NCBI GenBank assembly: GCA_028288315.1
Contig: JAQBNY010000159.1
Coordinates: 1-6,520, forward strand
Reading direction: 5' to 3'
Source of the DNA: Mucilaginibacter sp.
GTDB lineage: Bacteria; Bacteroidota; Bacteroidia; Sphingobacteriales; Sphingobacteriaceae
Length of the DNA: 6,520 nucleotides
The notes beneath the pieces were generated by a model. The model was not told the DNA's origin, ran no database searches, and saw nothing but the letters and a program-made list of their open reading frames with translations. Shown one piece after another: positions 4,693-6,520 of the stretch. Made by a program: the position numbers and the translations under genes. The stretch's first letter is position 1. Each line of letters starts with the position of its first letter.

Positions 4693-6520
4693 TTACATAT
4701 ATGCTCTTTGGTTCTTACCTTCCATCCAGTTAACAAAAGCACGATTAACTACTTTGTTACCTCCTGGGGTTGGGTAATTACCACTAAAGTACCAGTCGCC
4801 AGTATGATCAGGGCAAGCAATGTGCAAATTATCTAATGTTTGATAAAGCACTTGTACTTCGGCCTTAATATTTTTAGGAGTAATTATTTGAGCTATGCGG
4901 TCAGATATTTCCTGATCGGTAAACGGCGCATAAATGGCCTTTACATAGTTAATAACATCTTCCTTGGCCAATTTAGAACTATCCTTACATTTTTGGTAAA
5001 CCTCAGTAATAATATTCTCTTTACCTTGCTCTTTTAGTAAACTGATAGCTGCCTCAAAAGCAACAAATTCACCCATGCGTGACATGTCAATACCATAGCA
5101 ATCAGGGTAACGAATTTGCGGTGCTGATGATATCACTACAACCTTTTTAGGGCCCAGCCTATCCAGTATCTTTAAAATACTTTGTTTTAATGTAGTACCT
5201 CGCACAATTGAATCATCCAGCACAACCAGTGTATCGGCACCCTTGTTAATCAACCCGTAAGTAGTGTCATATACGTGGGCAACCATTTCGCTACGGTCGG
5301 CATCCTGGGTAATAAAGGTACGCAGCTTAACATCTTTAATAGCTATCTTTTCCACACGTGGCGCAATGGATAGCACTTCTGTAAGCTCCTCTTCACTTAT
5401 TTTATCCTCGCGGTTCAGCAACCTGTCGCGCTGGTATTTTTTAATGTATTTGTGCACCCCTTCAACCATGCCATAAAAGGCAACTTCGGCAGTGTTAGGT
5501 ATGTATGAGAATACGGTATTTTTAATATCGTTATTAATAGAATCCAATATTTGCGGGCAAAGCAGCCGGCCCAATTGTTTACGCTCACGGTAAATAGAAG
5601 CATCACTACCGCGAGAGAAATAGATCCGCTCAAATGAGCATGCTTTTTTCTCTAATGGCTCGCTGAACATGTCTTCAGTGATCTTGCCGTTCTTTTTAAC
5701 AATAAGCGCATGACCAGGTTTAATCTCTTTAATATCTTCAATTGGGATATTAAAAGCGGTTTGTATAGCAGGGCGCTCAGAGGCGGCAACCACTATCTCA
5801 TCATTATAATAATAAAACGCCGGGCGTATACCAACCGGGTCGCGCATTACAAAAGCATCACCGTGGCCCAATATCCCTGCAATGGTATAACCACCATCCC
5901 AGTTCTTTGCAGATTTACGCAGTATTTTGGCTACATCCATATCATTGGCTATCATTTTACTGATCTCCATGTTATCATTAACGCCCTCGCGTTTATATTG
6001 GTCAAACAGTCCCTGGTTTTCGGTATCAATAAAATGACCCATTTTTTCAAGAACAGTAATAGTATCTGCTTTTTCTTTAGGATGCTGGCCCAGGTCATAT
6101 AATTGCTGCAGCAACTCATCAACATTGGTCATGTTAAAGTTACCGGCAATAACCAGGTTACGGGTCATCCAGTTGTTTTGACGAAGAAAAGGGTGGCAGC
6201 TTTCGATGCTGTTTTTGCCATGAGTACCATACCTCAGGTGGCCTAATAACACTTCGCCGGTAAAGCTAACGTGTTCTTTAAGCCATTCAGTATCGGCCAT
6301 TTTCTCAGGCGTTTCCTTTTGGATCTCAGCAAATTTTTTCTGGATGTACTCAAATATATCAGCAACGGCGTTTGAAGCCATTGAACGGTGCCGGCTAATG
6401 TAGCGTTTGCCCGGTTCAATATCCAGTTTAATGGTAGCCACCCCCGCGCCATCCTGGCCACGATTGTGCTGTTTTTCCATTAAAAGGTAAAGCTTATTTA
6501 AACCGTACAGCGCAGTGCCG
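4693..6520 (-). CDS. purF: Amidophosphoribosyltransferase, long Bacteroidota-type PurF (N-terminus beyond right edge)
   Basis: PurF makes 5-phosphoribosylamine from PRPP and glutamine, the committed step of purine synthesis. The frame is still open at 6520: the 13 codons before the ATG at 6480 read GTALYGLNKLYLL and run into MEKQHNRGQDGAG, the normal helix and HRGQ motif of the glutaminase domain. The ATG is therefore internal, and about 20-30 residues with the catalytic N-terminal Cys lie outside. Counting from that Met: glutaminase domain with RYGTHG (83-88), AGNFNMTN (112-119), DGGY (195-198) and RDPVGIRP (213-220); then the PRTase domain with ERIYFSRGSDASIY (284-297), RTFI (387-390), the PRPP loop VVLDDSIVRGTT (419-430) and YGIDMSRMGEF (462-472); then a C-terminal part with CPDHTGDWYFSGNYPTPGG (556-574). 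The 608 visible residues exceed E. coli PurF (505). Odd points are the changed oxyanion loop, cysteines at 281, 461 and 556 matching cluster-ligand positions of the B. subtilis enzyme, and inserts around 41-70 and 350-380. It might be a paralogue beside a standard PurF elsewhere. Confidence 0.92.
   Translation of the reverse strand, partial: GTALYGLNKLYLLMEKQHNRGQDGAGVATIKLDIEPGKRYISRHRSMASNAVADIFEYIQKKFAEIQKETPEKMADTEWLKEHVSFTGEVLLGHLRYGTHGKNSIESCHPFLRQNNWMTRNLVIAGNFNMTNVDELLQQLYDLGQHPKEKADTITVLEKMGHFIDTENQGLFDQYKREGVNDNMEISKMIANDMDVAKILRKSAKNWDGGYTIAGILGHGDAFVMRDPVGIRPAFYYYNDEIVVAASERPAIQTAFNIPIEDIKEIKPGHALIVKKNGKITEDMFSEPLEKKACSFERIYFSRGSDASIYRERKQLGRLLCPQILDSINNDIKNTVFSYIPNTAEVAFYGMVEGVHKYIKKYQRDRLLNREDKISEEELTEVLSIAPRVEKIAIKDVKLRTFITQDADRSEMVAHVYDTTYGLINKGADTLVVLDDSIVRGTTLKQSILKILDRLGPKKVVVISSAPQIRYPDCYGIDMSRMGEFVAFEAAISLLKEQGKENIITEVYQKCKDSSKLAKEDVINYVKAIYAPFTDQEISDRIAQIITPKNIKAEVQVLYQTLDNLHIACPDHTGDWYFSGNYPTPGGNKVVNRAFVNWMEGKNQRAYM

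Noticed and set aside
5710..6102. A 130-codon + strand frame inside purF
   Set aside because: It is antisense to the conserved glutaminase domain, with no family resemblance or start context.
6478..6480. ATG as the purF start
   Set aside because: The frame remains open to the window edge and encodes conserved PurF sequence upstream, so this Met is internal.
1..6520. CRISPR array, tRNA or rRNA genes, insertion sequence, toxin-antitoxin, defence or biosynthetic genes
   Set aside because: No regularly spaced repeats, cloverleaf-like segments, transposase motifs or such protein families were seen on either strand.

Overview
The window looks like ordinary chromosomal housekeeping DNA from a Bacteroidota bacterium, most likely a Sphingobacteriales genome close to Mucilaginibacter or Pedobacter. 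The reasons are: a long PurF variant of the type I associate with Bacteroidota; an FHS-family sugar permease with the usual Bacteroidota motifs; starts without Shine-Dalgarno sequences in A/T-rich leaders; and a copy of a dispersed repeat (CGTCATTGCGAGGAA...GAAGCAATCT) that I recognise as common in these genomes. The family assignment comes from recall of motifs, not from a search.

Layout from left to right: (1) the last 56 codons of an outer-membrane beta-barrel protein on the + strand, probably LpxR-like; (2) arfB on the - strand, a ribosome-rescue peptidyl-tRNA hydrolase, which overlaps the barrel gene by 8 bp in a palindrome carrying both stop codons; (3) a 124-bp divergent gap with an 11-bp inverted repeat; (4) cmk, the (d)CMP kinase, on the + strand; (5) a 174-bp convergent gap holding one arm of the dispersed repeat and a strong UNCG-type hairpin; (6) a dCMP deaminase on the - strand; (7) a 76-bp gap with a 13-bp hairpin; (8) a 544-residue FHS-type sugar MFS permease on the - strand; (9) a 186-bp A/T-rich divergent gap with a cluster of CAGGA half-sites; (10) a LysE/RhtB-type exporter on the + strand; (11) a 123-bp convergent gap with overlapping terminator-like hairpins; (12) purF on the - strand, whose 5' end lies beyond the right edge.

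Three of the genes concern nucleotide supply. PurF commits PRPP to purine synthesis. Cmk and dCMP deaminase both act on dCMP, one phosphorylating it towards dCTP and the other converting it to dUMP for thymidylate. They are on opposite strands, so this is a neighbourhood and not an operon. The two membrane transporters are separated from the other genes by hairpins or divergent gaps. The longest stretch without a gene is 186 bp.

I see no mobile-element gene, CRISPR array, tRNA, rRNA, toxin-antitoxin pair, defence system or biosynthetic cluster. The points most worth a second look are in PurF (altered glutaminase oxyanion loop and a His-x-x-Cys in place of a Cys-x-x-Cys cluster motif), the extra helices of the permease, and the repeat and hairpin structures in the gaps. 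Nothing here convincingly amounts to an undescribed system.
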